DNA of 53,440 nucleotides from Bernardetiaceae bacterium (GTDB lineage Bacteria > Bacteroidota > Bacteroidia > Cytophagales > Thermoflexibacteraceae): positions 1-53,440 of the forward strand of contig JANWWZ010000018.1 of assembly GCA_025057115.1 (NCBI GenBank), in the 5' to 3' direction. The position numbers and the translations under genes were made by a program. The notes beneath the pieces are model-generated. The model was given only the letters and a program-made list of their open reading frames with translations. It did no database searches and was not told the origin of the DNA. This document shows, in pieces, positions 7,661 to 16,987 of the stretch; positions within the stretch are counted from its first letter, which is position 1; every line of letters starts with the position of its first letter.

Positions 7661-9256
7661 ATGGAAGCTATTCAAACAGCCGCCGGAGTTCATATTTTAG
7701 CGCCGGTTACTTTGCAGCAAGAAGAAATCCTCACCCCTAGAGCATTAGAATTTTTGCGCTACTTGCATTGTAGCTTCAACGAGCGCCGCAAGAAGTTGCT
7801 CGCTGAACGCCAGAAGCGGCAGCAAGCTTTTGACCGCGGCGAACTGCCTGATTTTTTGCCTGAAACAGAACACATCCGCCATTCAGAATGGAAAGTAGCC
7901 CCCATTCCCGCTGACTTGCAAGATCGTCGCGTTGAAATCACAGGACCAGTGGACCGCAAAATGATTATCAACGCCCTCAACTCCGGCGCGAAAGTCTTTA
8001 TGGCAGATTTTGAAGATGCCAATAGCCCTACATGGGAAAATTGTATAGAAGGTCAAATTAATCTGCGCGATGCTGTGCGTAAAACTATTGAATACCTCTC
8101 CCCTGAAGGCAAGCGGTACGAACTCAATTCAACTACTGCCGTATTAAAAGTGCGCCCACGCGGCTGGCATTTAGAAGAAAAACATCTCCTTATCGACGGG
8201 GAGCCCATTTCTGCTTCTTTGTTTGACTTTGGCTTGTTTATTTTCCACAACGCTCATGAATTGCTTTCTCAAGGAAGCGGTCCTTATTTCTACTTGCCCA
8301 AGCTAGAAAGCCATCGCGAAGCACGCCTATGGAACGATGTATTTAAAGCCAGTGAAAATTACTTGTGCATTCCTCGCGGCTGTATTAAGGCTACTGTTTT
8401 GATTGAAACCATTACAGCAGCCTTTGAAATGGAAGAAATCATTTACGAGTTGCGCCAACACATGGCAGGTTTAAACGCTGGCAGGTGGGATTATATCTTT
8501 AGCCTCATCAAAAAGTTCCACAAACACAAGGAATTTATTTTACCTGACCGCGCCGAAGTTACCATGAACGTGCCTTTCATGAAAGCATATGCGGAGCTGT
8601 TAGTAGCCACTTGCCACAAGCGCGGTGCTCATGCCATTGGGGGAATGTCTGCTTTCATTCCAAGCCGCGACGAAGCCATCAACGCGCGCGCGTTTGCTAA
8701 TGTACAAGCAGATAAAGAACGAGAAGCCTCTCAAGGATATGACGGCACCTGGGTAGCTCATCCTGGACTTGTACCAATTGCCAAAGCTGTATTTGACCGT
8801 TATCTCGGCGACCAACCCCATCAAAAGCATCGTTTACGCCAAGATGTTGCGGTAACAGCTACCAACTTGCTAGATACCCTCTCTACGCCAGGAAAAATTA
8901 CCCTTCAAGGCGTTCGTACCAACATCCGCGTGGCTATTCTTTACATGGCTTATTGGCTCAAAGGACAAGGAGCAGTAGCGATTAACAACTTGATGGAAGA
9001 CGCTGCCACCGCCGAAATCTCAAGAGCTCAGCTGTGGCAATGGTTGCATCATCAAGTTACAACCGCCGAAGGAGTGCAGTTAAATGAAACTGCATACCGC
9101 AACTTGCGCCAAGAAATCTACCAACAACTTCTCGCAGAGTACCCCGAAACCTTTGCCGACAAACTTACCGCAGCAGCCAAACTGCTCGACAGACAAGTGC
9201 TAGCTAAAGAATTTCCAGAATTTTTAACACTACAAGCTTATGCATTGCTCCATTAA
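7661..9256 (+). CDS. aceB: Malate synthase A (glyoxylate shunt)
   Basis: Condenses glyoxylate with acetyl-CoA to malate, allowing growth on acetate or fatty acids. The 531-residue length is that of the A-type enzyme. I see the family signature [16 protein letters not shown] around the middle, the substrate-region motif [15 protein letters not shown] and the conserved GIWVAHPGL-like [11 protein letters not shown]. The frame extends to TTG 7541, but that segment contains the promoter, so ATG 7661 is the start. It is followed by aceA after 130 bp and faces a RamB/ScfR-type regulator, so acetate-responsive control is likely. Confidence 0.96.
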   Translation: MEAIQTAAGVHILAPVTLQQEEILTPRALEFLRYLHCSFNERRKKLLAERQKRQQAFDRGELPDFLPETEHIRHSEWKVAPIPADLQDRRVEITGPVDRKMIINALNSGAKVFMADFEDANSPTWENCIEGQINLRDAVRKTIEYLSPEGKRYELNSTTAVLKVRPRGWHLEEKHLLIDGEPISASLFDFGLFIFHNAHELLSQGSGPYFYLPKLESHREARLWNDVFKASENYLCIPRGCIKATVLIETITAAFEMEEIIYELRQHMAGLNAGRWDYIFSLIKKFHKHKEFILPDRAEVTMNVPFMKAYAELLVATCHKRGAHAIGGMSAFIPSRDEAINARAFANVQADKEREASQGYDGTWVAHPGLVPIAKAVFDRYLGDQPHQKHRLRQDVAVTATNLLDTLSTPGKITLQGVRTNIRVAILYMAYWLKGQGAVAINNLMEDAATAEISRAQLWQWLHHQVTTAEGVQLNETAYRNLRQEIYQQLLAEYPETFADKLTAAAKLLDRQVLAKEFPEFLTLQAYALLH

Positions 9257-9386
9257 ACAAACAAACTTTTGTTTGGCTTACAAAATGTCGCATTCTTTAC
9301 GTCAAATTACCTATCTTCCTGTCTTTTAACAACCAGCTAACTTTTTTACTACTTACTTTTTTACTTACTCAAAAATTTCAACCGCT

Positions 9387-10664
9387 ATGAAAAACAGAAA
9401 AGAACGCATCAACCAGCTCATCCTTGACTGGACCACTAACCCCCGCTGGAAAGGCATTGAGCGCCCCTACACAGCAGAAGAAGTAGTAAACCTGCAAGGT
9501 AACTTCACCATTGAGTATACCATTGCCCAGCTAGGAGCACGACGGCTGTGGGATCTCTTGCAAACCGAACCTTATGTAGCCGCTCTAGGAGCACTAACAG
9601 GCAATCAAGCCATTCAACAAGTACAAGCAGGACTTAAGGCTATTTATTTAAGTGGTTGGCAAGTAGCTGCTGATGCTAATCTAGCAGGAGAGATGTACCC
9701 CGACCAAAGCCTATATCCAGCTAATTCTGTGCCGATGGTAGTAAAGCGAATTAACAACGCCTTATTGCGCGCTGACCAGATTATGTCCTTAGAGGGTAGA
9801 AACGATGTATACTGGCTGGCACCTATTATTGCCGATGCAGAGGCAGGCTTTGGAGGTAACTTGAACGCCTATGAACTAATGAAGGCAATGATTGAGGCCG
9901 GAGCAGCAGGCGTGCACTTTGAAGATCAACTCTCCAGCGCTAAAAAGTGCGGGCATTTGGGTGGAAAAGTGCTCGTACCCACCCGAGAAGCTATAGACAA
10001 ACTCATTGCTGCAAGGCTGGCTGCTGATGTGGCAGGAGTGCCCACTATCATCATTGCGCGCACTGATGCTGATGCTGCCAACTTGCTCACTAGCGATATT
10101 GACGAGCGCGATCGTCCTTTTATCTATGGCACCCGCACAGTGGAGGGCTTCTATCGCGTCCGCAATGGATTAGAGCAAGCCATTAGCCGTGCCCTTTCTT
10201 ACGCTCCGTATGCTGATTTGCTCTGGTGCGAAACCTCTACTCCTGATCTAGGCCAGGCGCGTGAATTTGCTCAAGCTGTTCATGAGCGCTTCCCGAACAA
10301 AATGCTAGCCTATAACTGTTCGCCTTCCTTCAACTGGGCTGCCAAACTAAGCCGCCAAGAAATGCTCACCTTCCGCGAAAAACTAGCTGAAATGGGCTAC
10401 AAGTTCCAGTTTATTACTTTGGCTGGCTTCCATGCGCTCAACACGAGTATGTTTGAGCTGGCTAGCGCTTACCGAGATGCAGGCATGGCAGCCTACTCCG
10501 ACTTACAACAGCGCGAGTTTGCTCTTACTACCAAAGGCTTCCGCGCTGTGAAACATCAAGCCTTCGTAGGAACGGGATACTTCGATGCTATTCAAAACAC
10601 TATCACTAACGGACAGGCTTCAACAGCAGCACTCAAAGGCTCTACCGAAGAAGCGCAGTTTTAG
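9387..10664 (+). CDS. aceA: Isocitrate lyase (glyoxylate shunt)
   Basis: Cleaves isocitrate to succinate and glyoxylate, the first committed step of the glyoxylate bypass and supplier of AceB. The 425-residue protein carries the catalytic KKCGH loop at about residues 186-190, the upstream metal-binding stretch [11 protein letters not shown] and the later [10 protein letters not shown] and YNCSPSFNW motifs. It lies 130 bp after aceB; that gap has a weak CAAAC-TTTT-GTTTG hairpin (9262-9275) and no clear promoter, so the two may be one operon. A strong terminator follows at 10752. Confidence 0.97.
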   Translation: MKNRKERINQLILDWTTNPRWKGIERPYTAEEVVNLQGNFTIEYTIAQLGARRLWDLLQTEPYVAALGALTGNQAIQQVQAGLKAIYLSGWQVAADANLAGEMYPDQSLYPANSVPMVVKRINNALLRADQIMSLEGRNDVYWLAPIIADAEAGFGGNLNAYELMKAMIEAGAAGVHFEDQLSSAKKCGHLGGKVLVPTREAIDKLIAARLAADVAGVPTIIIARTDADAANLLTSDIDERDRPFIYGTRTVEGFYRVRNGLEQAISRALSYAPYADLLWCETSTPDLGQAREFAQAVHERFPNKMLAYNCSPSFNWAAKLSRQEMLTFREKLAEMGYKFQFITLAGFHALNTSMFELASAYRDAGMAAYSDLQQREFALTTKGFRAVKHQAFVGTGYFDAIQNTITNGQASTAALKGSTEEAQF

Positions 10665-10751
10665 TTCACATTTCCGCTGTCTGCATAGCTGATAGGTTTC
10701 CATTTTTCGCATTGGTGTGATTTTTTTGCGCTGCATTGTCAAACGATAAAG

Positions 10752-10781
10752 CCGCTTTCACTTTGGAAGCGGTTTTTTTTT
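10752..10781 (+). terminator. Rho-independent terminator of aceBA
   Basis: An 8-bp stem (CCGCTTTC with GGAAGCGG, one G-T wobble), 5-nt loop, then nine Ts. It is 87 bp after the aceA stop and separates it from the convergent permease gene. Confidence 0.85.
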
Positions 10782-10890
10782 AGTAGTTACGCCAGCTGCT
10801 GAAAAATGAATACTTCCTCTGCGTTAAATAACTACGTTACTTCCAAATTGTTTGGAAACTGCGCGCTTTACCTAATCTTTACAGCTGAGC

Positions 10891-12120
10891 TCAAAGCTGT
10901 TCTGGTACATTTACTGCAGTTGCTCTCCATGCAGGAGCATACGAAGCAAGAAAGGTAATAACGAAAGTGACCAAACCAATAGCTACAAAGTCAGTCCATA
11001 GTATTACTACGGGATAAGACTGAATGAGTGAAGATTGAATGCCCAGCGAAACTAGGCCGAAGTAACTTTGCAGTAAGCAAATTAACAAACCTAAGGCAAG
11101 TCCTGTAAAAGCTCCTACGCATGCAATAAAAAAGCCCTCAACAAGGAAAATGTTACTCACCAGCCGAGGCAAAGCCCCCATGGCGATGAAAATGGCAATA
11201 TCGCGCTGTTTTTCTATAGCAAGCATGCTCAAGGTAAAAAAAATGTTGAATGATGCCACCGCCAGCACAAAAGCAAGGGCTACAAAAACGAACAACTTTT
11301 CAATTTTAATAGCGCGCATGATACTTTCTTGCTGTTGCTGGCGATTTTTGACCTGCAATCCTCGGGGCGCTATGAGTTGTTGCACTGCTTTTTGCACGGA
11401 AATGACATCCTCCTCCCGCTGGACCTTAATTTCTAAAGAAGTTCTCTTTTGCTTGTATTGCATTAAATCCTCTGCCCATTCCAGAGGTACTAGCACATGA
11501 CTTTGGTCGAATTGCTGTTCTATAGCAAGGGTGCCACCAGCTAAAATAAGGCGCTGTTGAAAGTTATTAGCAGGGTTGGCTAAATCTACTTGCCTGTCTT
11601 TTCGCGGATACCAAAATACAAGAGGTTCTAAGTCGTTAGCCAAATCAATGCCCAGTTGCATTTGCACTCCGATACCTATCAAAGCACGAGGAGCACCTTC
11701 CTGCTTTAGGGCAAAGGTACCTCCTACCAGCTTGGTGCTAATGGGATACTGTTGATTGAAATTTTCACTAACGCCTTTGACTTTTACCACTAACTGCAAG
11801 TCCTTGTAGCGCAGCAGAGCATCGTCGGCAATTACTTCAGTAACTGCCTGAACGCCTTGAATTTGGCTCAAAGACGCTACCAAGCCTCTATCCACTGGAA
11901 AAGACTTTCCTTTAACAGGGGTAATTTCCAAGTCAGCGTGATAGGAAGCATATAAACTGCGGGTGAACTCCTCTAGTCCATTGAAAACAGAAAGGACTAT
12001 TACCATAGCAGCTGTGCTTACCGCTACCCCTGCTACGGAAATGGCTGAAATAAAATTGATGAAGTTGCTTTTTTTCTTTGAAAATAAATAACGCAGCGCT
12101 ACAAAAAAAGCTACGTTCAT
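10891..12120 (-). CDS. FtsX/LolC-LolE-type ABC transporter permease
   Basis: A 409-residue MacB/FtsX-family permease: one N-terminal membrane helix after ALRYLFSKKKSNFINFIS, a large extracytoplasmic domain (about residues 50-265), then three C-terminal helices. The N-terminal sequence and layout are those of LolC/E-like lipoprotein-releasing permeases, which hand lipoproteins to the Lol pathway. No ATPase (LolD-like) gene is adjacent. Its ATG overlaps the TGA of the upstream BioF-family gene by 4 bp (ATGA), so the two are coupled. Lipoprotein release is the best guess; another exported substrate is possible. Confidence 0.82.
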   Translation of the reverse strand: MNVAFFVALRYLFSKKKSNFINFISAISVAGVAVSTAAMVIVLSVFNGLEEFTRSLYASYHADLEITPVKGKSFPVDRGLVASLSQIQGVQAVTEVIADDALLRYKDLQLVVKVKGVSENFNQQYPISTKLVGGTFALKQEGAPRALIGIGVQMQLGIDLANDLEPLVFWYPRKDRQVDLANPANNFQQRLILAGGTLAIEQQFDQSHVLVPLEWAEDLMQYKQKRTSLEIKVQREEDVISVQKAVQQLIAPRGLQVKNRQQQQESIMRAIKIEKLFVFVALAFVLAVASFNIFFTLSMLAIEKQRDIAIFIAMGALPRLVSNIFLVEGFFIACVGAFTGLALGLLICLLQSYFGLVSLGIQSSLIQSYPVVILWTDFVAIGLVTFVITFLASYAPAWRATAVNVPEQL

Positions 12121-13277
12121 CGAAAAAACTGATTAATTGTTTCTACCAGTTTGCAAATTTGTTCTTCCGTGTTGAAAGCATGCAAGCAAATGCGCAGTCG
12201 TTCCATTCCTGCTGGCACTGTGGGAGAAAGAATAGGCAACACTAAAAAACCTTCTTTTTCCAGCCACCGAGCAAGAGCCTTGCAGGAGGCATTGCCCGGC
12301 ACAATAACTACTTGTACAGGACTTTGATTGCAAACCAGTTGCACACAAGAAGGCAAGCGAATCTCTTGAACTGCCTGGCAGTAATAGCGTATATTCCGAT
12401 GCAGTTGCTCAATAAGCAAGGGATGAGCTTGAATATAGTCAAAAGCAGTAGCTATGCTTACCAAGGTATGATCTGGCAAAGCAGTGCTGTAAATAAATGG
12501 ACGAGCAAAATTAACCAAATAATCAATCAGCCATTGACTGCCTACCACACAAGCCCCATGAACACCAACAGCCTTGCCAAAAGTGTACACCCGAGCAAGA
12601 AAGTGATTGTGCAAATTTAACTGACAAGCCAGCCCACTGCCTCCTTGCCCGAAAATGCCTGTGCTATGCGCTTCATCTATAATCAGATAAACCCCGTAAT
12701 GTTGGCAAAGAGCTACCATGTCAGCTAGAACGGCATTGTCTCCGTCCATGGAAAATACCGATTCAGTAACAACGAAAAGGCAGCCGTTGGGATGAGATCG
12801 CTGTAACTGGACAATTTTATATTCTAAGTCTGCAAGGTCATTGTGTCGGAAAGCGGTTCTATCGGCAAAGCTAAGGCGGTATCCCTCTCGCAAACTGGCA
12901 TGTACTAATTCGTCATAAATGATCACATCGCCTTTTTGTGCAACAGCAGAGAGCAATGCCATGTTGGCTACATAGCCAGAGTTAAACAACAAAGCAGCTT
13001 CGCCTTGAAATAATTGCGCCAATTGAGTTTCCAATTGCATTGCAAGGGAGCTATTGCCCGATAGCAATCGTGAGCCCGTAGCCCCTAAGCGAATGCGGGG
13101 CAAAGCCCGATAGCGTTCCTCTATTAAGCCAGCAAGCTCTTTTGAGCGAGCCAGACCTAAATAATCGTTGGAAAAAAAGTCAATCCCTTCCTTTTCAGGC
13201 TGTAAGGTGCGCAAATTGCCTTGCTCTTCTCTTTTGCGCAATTCTTTCTTGATGCGTTCTTCAATTAGCACCCTCAA
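12117..13277 (-). CDS. bioF: 8-amino-7-oxononanoate synthase family (alpha-oxoamine synthase)
   Basis: A PLP enzyme of the alpha-oxoamine synthase family, 386 residues. Motifs: FFSNDYLGLARS near the N-terminus, GATGSRLLSGN, ALLFNSGYVANMALLS, IIDEAHSTGIFG (PLP-binding Asp) and YTFGKAVGVHGA (Schiff-base Lys). The closest match from memory is BioF, which condenses pimeloyl thioester with alanine for biotin. Related family members make sphingoid or sulfonolipid bases, and no other biotin gene is here, so the product is not certain. There is no in-frame ATG: the start is TTG 13277 or GTG 13271. Its stop overlaps the permease start. Confidence 0.78.
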   Translation of the reverse strand: MRVLIEERIKKELRKREEQGNLRTLQPEKEGIDFFSNDYLGLARSKELAGLIEERYRALPRIRLGATGSRLLSGNSSLAMQLETQLAQLFQGEAALLFNSGYVANMALLSAVAQKGDVIIYDELVHASLREGYRLSFADRTAFRHNDLADLEYKIVQLQRSHPNGCLFVVTESVFSMDGDNAVLADMVALCQHYGVYLIIDEAHSTGIFGQGGSGLACQLNLHNHFLARVYTFGKAVGVHGACVVGSQWLIDYLVNFARPFIYSTALPDHTLVSIATAFDYIQAHPLLIEQLHRNIRYYCQAVQEIRLPSCVQLVCNQSPVQVVIVPGNASCKALARWLEKEGFLVLPILSPTVPAGMERLRICLHAFNTEEQICKLVETINQFFR

Positions 13278-13393
13278 AATTCTGCAGGATTTTGTAATTT
13301 CAGCAAATAATTTGCAGCTTCAACGGCTCAATAGTTGCAACTTTCTAGCGTTAATTCAGTAAAAAATAAAGATAGTAAAGACTGGCTGATTAA

Positions 13394-14659
13394 ATGAAAA
13401 AGTGCGCGCTTATTGCTGTATGGGCTTGCCTGGCCTGGATTCCGTTGGCTCAGGCTTCCTACATTCTCATTCCAATGGACAAAACTCAACAAAATCACCT
13501 AAAAGCCTATGGCATTACCTATTGGGTGCTGCAACAAGGAGTAGAAGCCGAATGGCTGCTTAACTACCGAGGAGGCAGTTTCATGTTTAAGTATGCCCAA
13601 AAGTTTGAAAATGAACTTATCATTCGCGGGGTGAGCTACCAAGTCATTTCCGATGCGCAAGCGGTTCAAATCAAAGAAGAAATTGCTCATCCAGAAGCCA
13701 ATATGGATGTGATGAAACTAGAAGTAGCCCCTAAAATTGCTGTTTACTCTCCCAAAACTAAACAACCTTGGGACGATGCCGTTACCCTTGTGCTCACTTA
13801 TGCAGAAATACCTTATGATGTAATTTTTGACGAAGAAGTAATGGAAGGCGTACTGCCCAAGTATGACTGGCTCCACCTGCACCACGAAGATTTTACAGGA
13901 CAGTACGGTAAGTTTTATCGCAATTTCAGCGGTCAGCCCTGGTATCAGGCTCAACAGCGAGAAGCCGAGGATATTGCCAGAAAATATGGCTTCAAAAAGG
14001 TATCCCAATTAAAACTAGCAGTGGTGCGCAAGATTAAGGAGTACATTGCTGGTGGCGGTTTTATGTTTGCCATGTGCTCGGCTACCGATACTTACGACAT
14101 TGCTTTGGCAGCCCATGCCACTGATATTTGCGATGTCGTTTACGATGGCGACCCTTACGACCCCAATGCCAATAGCAAACTAGATTACTCTCAAACGCTA
14201 GCGTTTAAGGATTTTAAGGTAATTCTAGACCCTTACGATGTGGAATACTCCAACATCGATAACCAGATGAGCGAGCGCGGATTAACTGAAAGAAACGATT
14301 ACTTTAAACTTTTCCAATTCTCTGCCAAGTGGGACCCTATTCCTACGATGCTTACGCAAAACCACGAGATCAACATCAAAGGATTTATGGGACAAACCAC
14401 AGGCTTTAAAAAACGGTTAATTAAATCTGATGTACTTATTATGGCAGAAACCAAAAGCTGCGACGAAGCCCGCTACATCCACAACACCTATGGCAAAGGA
14501 ACTTGGACTTTCTACGGCGGGCACGACCCCGAAGATTATCAACACTTCGTCGGAGAAGAACCTACCGATTTAAATCTCTATCCCAATTCTCCTGGCTATC
14601 GCCTCATTTTAAATAACATTCTTTTCCCGGCAGCAAAAAAGAAAAAACTTAAAACCTAA
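13394..14659 (+). CDS. Secreted protein, class I amidotransferase-like fold
   Basis: A 421-residue exported protein with a clear signal peptide (MKKCALIAVWAC, cleavage after AQA near residue 21) and a Lys-rich C-terminus. The interior has an amidotransferase/ThuA-like feel: strand-helix units such as KIAVYSPKTKQPWDDAV, YDWLHLHHEDF, AGGGFMFAMCSATDT with a Cys in a nucleophile-elbow-like position (about residue 235), and GTWTFYGGHDPEDYQH. Homologues in Bacteroidota are, from memory, often labelled asparagine synthetase B, but I see no ATP-pyrophosphatase domain, so that label is doubtful. Real function unknown. Monocistronic by spacing. Confidence 0.7.
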   Translation: MKKCALIAVWACLAWIPLAQASYILIPMDKTQQNHLKAYGITYWVLQQGVEAEWLLNYRGGSFMFKYAQKFENELIIRGVSYQVISDAQAVQIKEEIAHPEANMDVMKLEVAPKIAVYSPKTKQPWDDAVTLVLTYAEIPYDVIFDEEVMEGVLPKYDWLHLHHEDFTGQYGKFYRNFSGQPWYQAQQREAEDIARKYGFKKVSQLKLAVVRKIKEYIAGGGFMFAMCSATDTYDIALAAHATDICDVVYDGDPYDPNANSKLDYSQTLAFKDFKVILDPYDVEYSNIDNQMSERGLTERNDYFKLFQFSAKWDPIPTMLTQNHEINIKGFMGQTTGFKKRLIKSDVLIMAETKSCDEARYIHNTYGKGTWTFYGGHDPEDYQHFVGEEPTDLNLYPNSPGYRLILNNILFPAAKKKKLKT

Positions 14660-14785
14660 TTGAAAACAAGTTCGTAAAATTCCAAAAAGATAAAACCTAT
14701 CAACTTCACATGCAGTTACTTGCGGTCTTTGAATTTTAAAGAACGCATTTTATGCATCACAACAACTAACTAACACCACCGGGCT

Positions 14786-16051
14786 ATGGACTCATTAACT
14801 ACCTATGGCTACGCCAAAGACGGCAAAATTTACTTGAAAGGTTATTTCAACTACCCTGATAGAGAAATCGGAGTAGTCAGAGAGAGCGAAGAGGCAAGTC
14901 TCCAGTATTTTATCAAGCGCTTCGAACTGGCAGAAAAAAAGGTTAAAGAGCTCAAAGAGGCTGTGGCTAATACCACTAATAAGGGCTCTTACCTGATGAA
15001 ACTCATTCACATGCGCACTTATTTGGCTAACTTTAATGGACTAGGCGATTTTCCTTCTCTCTTTGCTCAATTGGATGAGCTAGAAAAAGAAATTCGCCAG
15101 TACATTTATCAAAATCGCGTTAAAAACCACCAGATCAAATCAGCTATTCTCAAGGAGGCTGAAGTACTCAGCCAAGGCAACAATTGGAACGTTTTTACCA
15201 AAAAGTTTAGGGAACTCAAGCTCAAGTGGATAAAAACAGGCAGCACTTTCGAAGAAGAAGAAGAAAAATTTAACCAAGCCTTTGACAACTACTACAACAC
15301 CTTCTTTAGGCGCAAAGCAGAGTTTTTTGAACAGAAAAAACAACTGCAGGAAAAAAGACGACTGCGCTACGAAGAGCTCATTGCTGCCATGGCTAAAATC
15401 AACGAAGAAATGCCTTACGATGCCCAGCAGCAAATGACCAAACTACAAAAGCAGTGGAAAGTAGTAGGTAAAATCAATGCCCGCATTTTTAAAGACCTTA
15501 CCAAGCGCATGAATCACGAGGTAAAGGTCTTTAATGAGAAAATGAAACGCTTGCAAGAACGCATCAAAGCCAATCCTATTGAGCGCAAAAAAGAACTTTG
15601 CGAAAAAGTGGAAAGCATGCTGCACACCGAAGGACCCTTGCCCATAGCCCTTGTCAAAAGCATTCAAGCGGAATGGAAACAACTCGGCAAGCTCAATCAC
15701 CCTATGGATAAAGAGTACAACACGCGCTTTAAAATTGCGTGCAACGAAATTTTTGAAACTTACTTCCTGGAGCAAACTGCCAAAAACAAGTACCAACATT
15801 TTGGAGAAAAAACTCGCTTTGAGCAGCTAAAAATTAAAATTCGCCTGTTAAAGGAGTCTATTAAAGAAGATGAAGCGGTATTAAATCAAATGAATGCTCG
15901 CGATGGATACGTCAAGCGCTATGGGGGACAGCAAAACAACAATAATAACAACGGTCCCATAGACATAGAAAAACTCAACCAAATTAACAAGCTCAAGACC
16001 AAGCAGCGCATATTGAAAAAACTGCAGTCTCAATTGATGTCTAATTACTAG
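14786..16051 (+). CDS. DUF349 domain protein, helical
   Basis: A 421-residue highly charged, helical protein rich in Lys and Glu with several copies of the DUF349 pattern, in which a Trp-containing segment precedes an FR/K-rich helix (NWNVFTKKFRELKLKWIKTG, KLQKQWKVVGKINARIFKD, SIQAEWKQLGKLNHPMD). A run of Asn near residue 386 is followed by a C-terminal coiled coil. No signal or membrane segment, so cytoplasmic. DUF349 proteins are common in Bacteroidota, with no firm function I can cite. The many long minus-strand frames inside it are antisense shadows of the Lys/Glu codons. Confidence 0.82.
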   Translation: MDSLTTYGYAKDGKIYLKGYFNYPDREIGVVRESEEASLQYFIKRFELAEKKVKELKEAVANTTNKGSYLMKLIHMRTYLANFNGLGDFPSLFAQLDELEKEIRQYIYQNRVKNHQIKSAILKEAEVLSQGNNWNVFTKKFRELKLKWIKTGSTFEEEEEKFNQAFDNYYNTFFRRKAEFFEQKKQLQEKRRLRYEELIAAMAKINEEMPYDAQQQMTKLQKQWKVVGKINARIFKDLTKRMNHEVKVFNEKMKRLQERIKANPIERKKELCEKVESMLHTEGPLPIALVKSIQAEWKQLGKLNHPMDKEYNTRFKIACNEIFETYFLEQTAKNKYQHFGEKTRFEQLKIKIRLLKESIKEDEAVLNQMNARDGYVKRYGGQQNNNNNNGPIDIEKLNQINKLKTKQRILKKLQSQLMSNY

Positions 16052-16140
16052 TCTTGCTTTTTGGCGCAAAAAAATATTTTGCAATTGGAAACATTTATTA
16101 CTAAATTAGTGTTACGGCTTACGAACAAAACGCAATACCT

Positions 16141-16362
16141 ATGTACTGGACACTTGAATTAGCATCTTACCTAGAAGATGCCCCGTGGCCTGCAACAAAG
16201 GAAGAGCTAATTGACTATTCAATTCGCTCGGGCGCACCTATGGAAGTGATTGAAAACCTTCAAGAGCTTGAAGACGATGGACAGCCTTACGAAAGCATTG
16301 AGGAAATATGGCCTGACTATCCCACAAGGGAAGATTTCCTCTTTAACGAGGACGAGTATTAA
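16141..16362 (+). CDS. Small conserved DUF2795 protein
   Basis: A 73-residue acidic protein (WTLELASYLEDAPWPATK, LQELEDDGQPYESIEEIWPD, ending in NEDEY). It is an almost invariant Bacteroidota protein of the DUF2795 family; the function is unknown to me. The conserved length, the strong terminator immediately after it and the ATG context support a genuine gene despite its size. Confidence 0.88.
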   Translation: MYWTLELASYLEDAPWPATKEELIDYSIRSGAPMEVIENLQELEDDGQPYESIEEIWPDYPTREDFLFNEDEY

Positions 16363-16382
16363 TACCCTCTAATCTAAAAAAG

Positions 16383-16418
16383 CGACAGCGGTGCCTTACC
16401 TTTGCCGCTGTCGTTTTT
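16383..16418 (+). terminator. Rho-independent terminator of the DUF2795 gene
   Basis: A 9-bp perfect stem, CGACAGCGG (16383-16391) with CCGCTGTCG (16405-16413), a 13-nt loop and five Ts. It is 20 bp after the stop codon. Confidence 0.9.
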
Positions 16419-16483
16419 GTTTGATGCAAAACTGAAATGGCAAAAAGTGCGTTTTCCCTCTTGAGTCCCTTTACTTTGATGTT

Positions 16484-16987
16484 ATGAATACCTATCTCAC
16501 TCACTTGCCTGACACTGCACGCCTCTGGCTATATCCCTGTGAAAGGACTTTTACAGCCCAAGAACAACAAGCTATTCAAAGGGCATTGAAAGACTTTACT
16601 AGCACCTGGAGCAGCCATGGCGCTAAGTTGGTAGCAGATGCAGATATTATTTTTGGACAAATCATTTTACTTGCGGTAGATACCTCTATCCTTTTACCTT
16701 CCGGCTGCAGTATCGACCAGTCCGTCGATTTAATGCGAAAAATAGAGAATGACTTCCAAATCAAGCTATTAGATCAAGGAAAGATTTTCTACAAAACCGC
16801 CCAAGGTCTAGCTGTCGTTCCTTTTCACCGAGTAAAACAAGCTATTGAACAAGGAATCATCCACCAGGAAACGCTAATTCTCAACACGTGGGCTCAGACT
16901 TTAGGACAATTGAGACAACACCTATTCTTGCCTGCAAGCCAATGCTGGCTACAGCGCTATTTTAAACCCCAAACTACTGGTGGATGA
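16484..16987 (+). CDS. Conserved Bacteroidota protein of unknown function
   Basis: A 167-residue soluble protein with the pattern LPDTARLWLYPCERTFTAQE, WSSHGAKLVADADIIFGQII, LLPSGCSIDQSVDLMRKIE and a C-terminal LPASQCWLQRYF. I recognise it as a family present across Bacteroidota that is frequently mislabelled ABC transporter ATPase; there is no Walker A, Walker B or ABC signature here. The conserved GCSID Cys and Asp could be a functional site, but this is inference. Its 3' end overlaps the convergent DUF3822 gene by 14 bp. Confidence 0.82.
   Translation: MNTYLTHLPDTARLWLYPCERTFTAQEQQAIQRALKDFTSTWSSHGAKLVADADIIFGQIILLAVDTSILLPSGCSIDQSVDLMRKIENDFQIKLLDQGKIFYKTAQGLAVVPFHRVKQAIEQGIIHQETLILNTWAQTLGQLRQHLFLPASQCWLQRYFKPQTTGG

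Noticed and set aside
14795-15799. Several long minus-strand frames rich in Phe and Leu within the DUF349 gene
   Set aside because: They are the antisense of AAA/GAA codons in a Lys/Glu-rich protein.
15930-15953. Run of Asn codons in the DUF349 gene as a variable microsatellite
   Set aside because: Short, mixed AAC/AAT codons, near a flexible C-terminus; nothing unusual.
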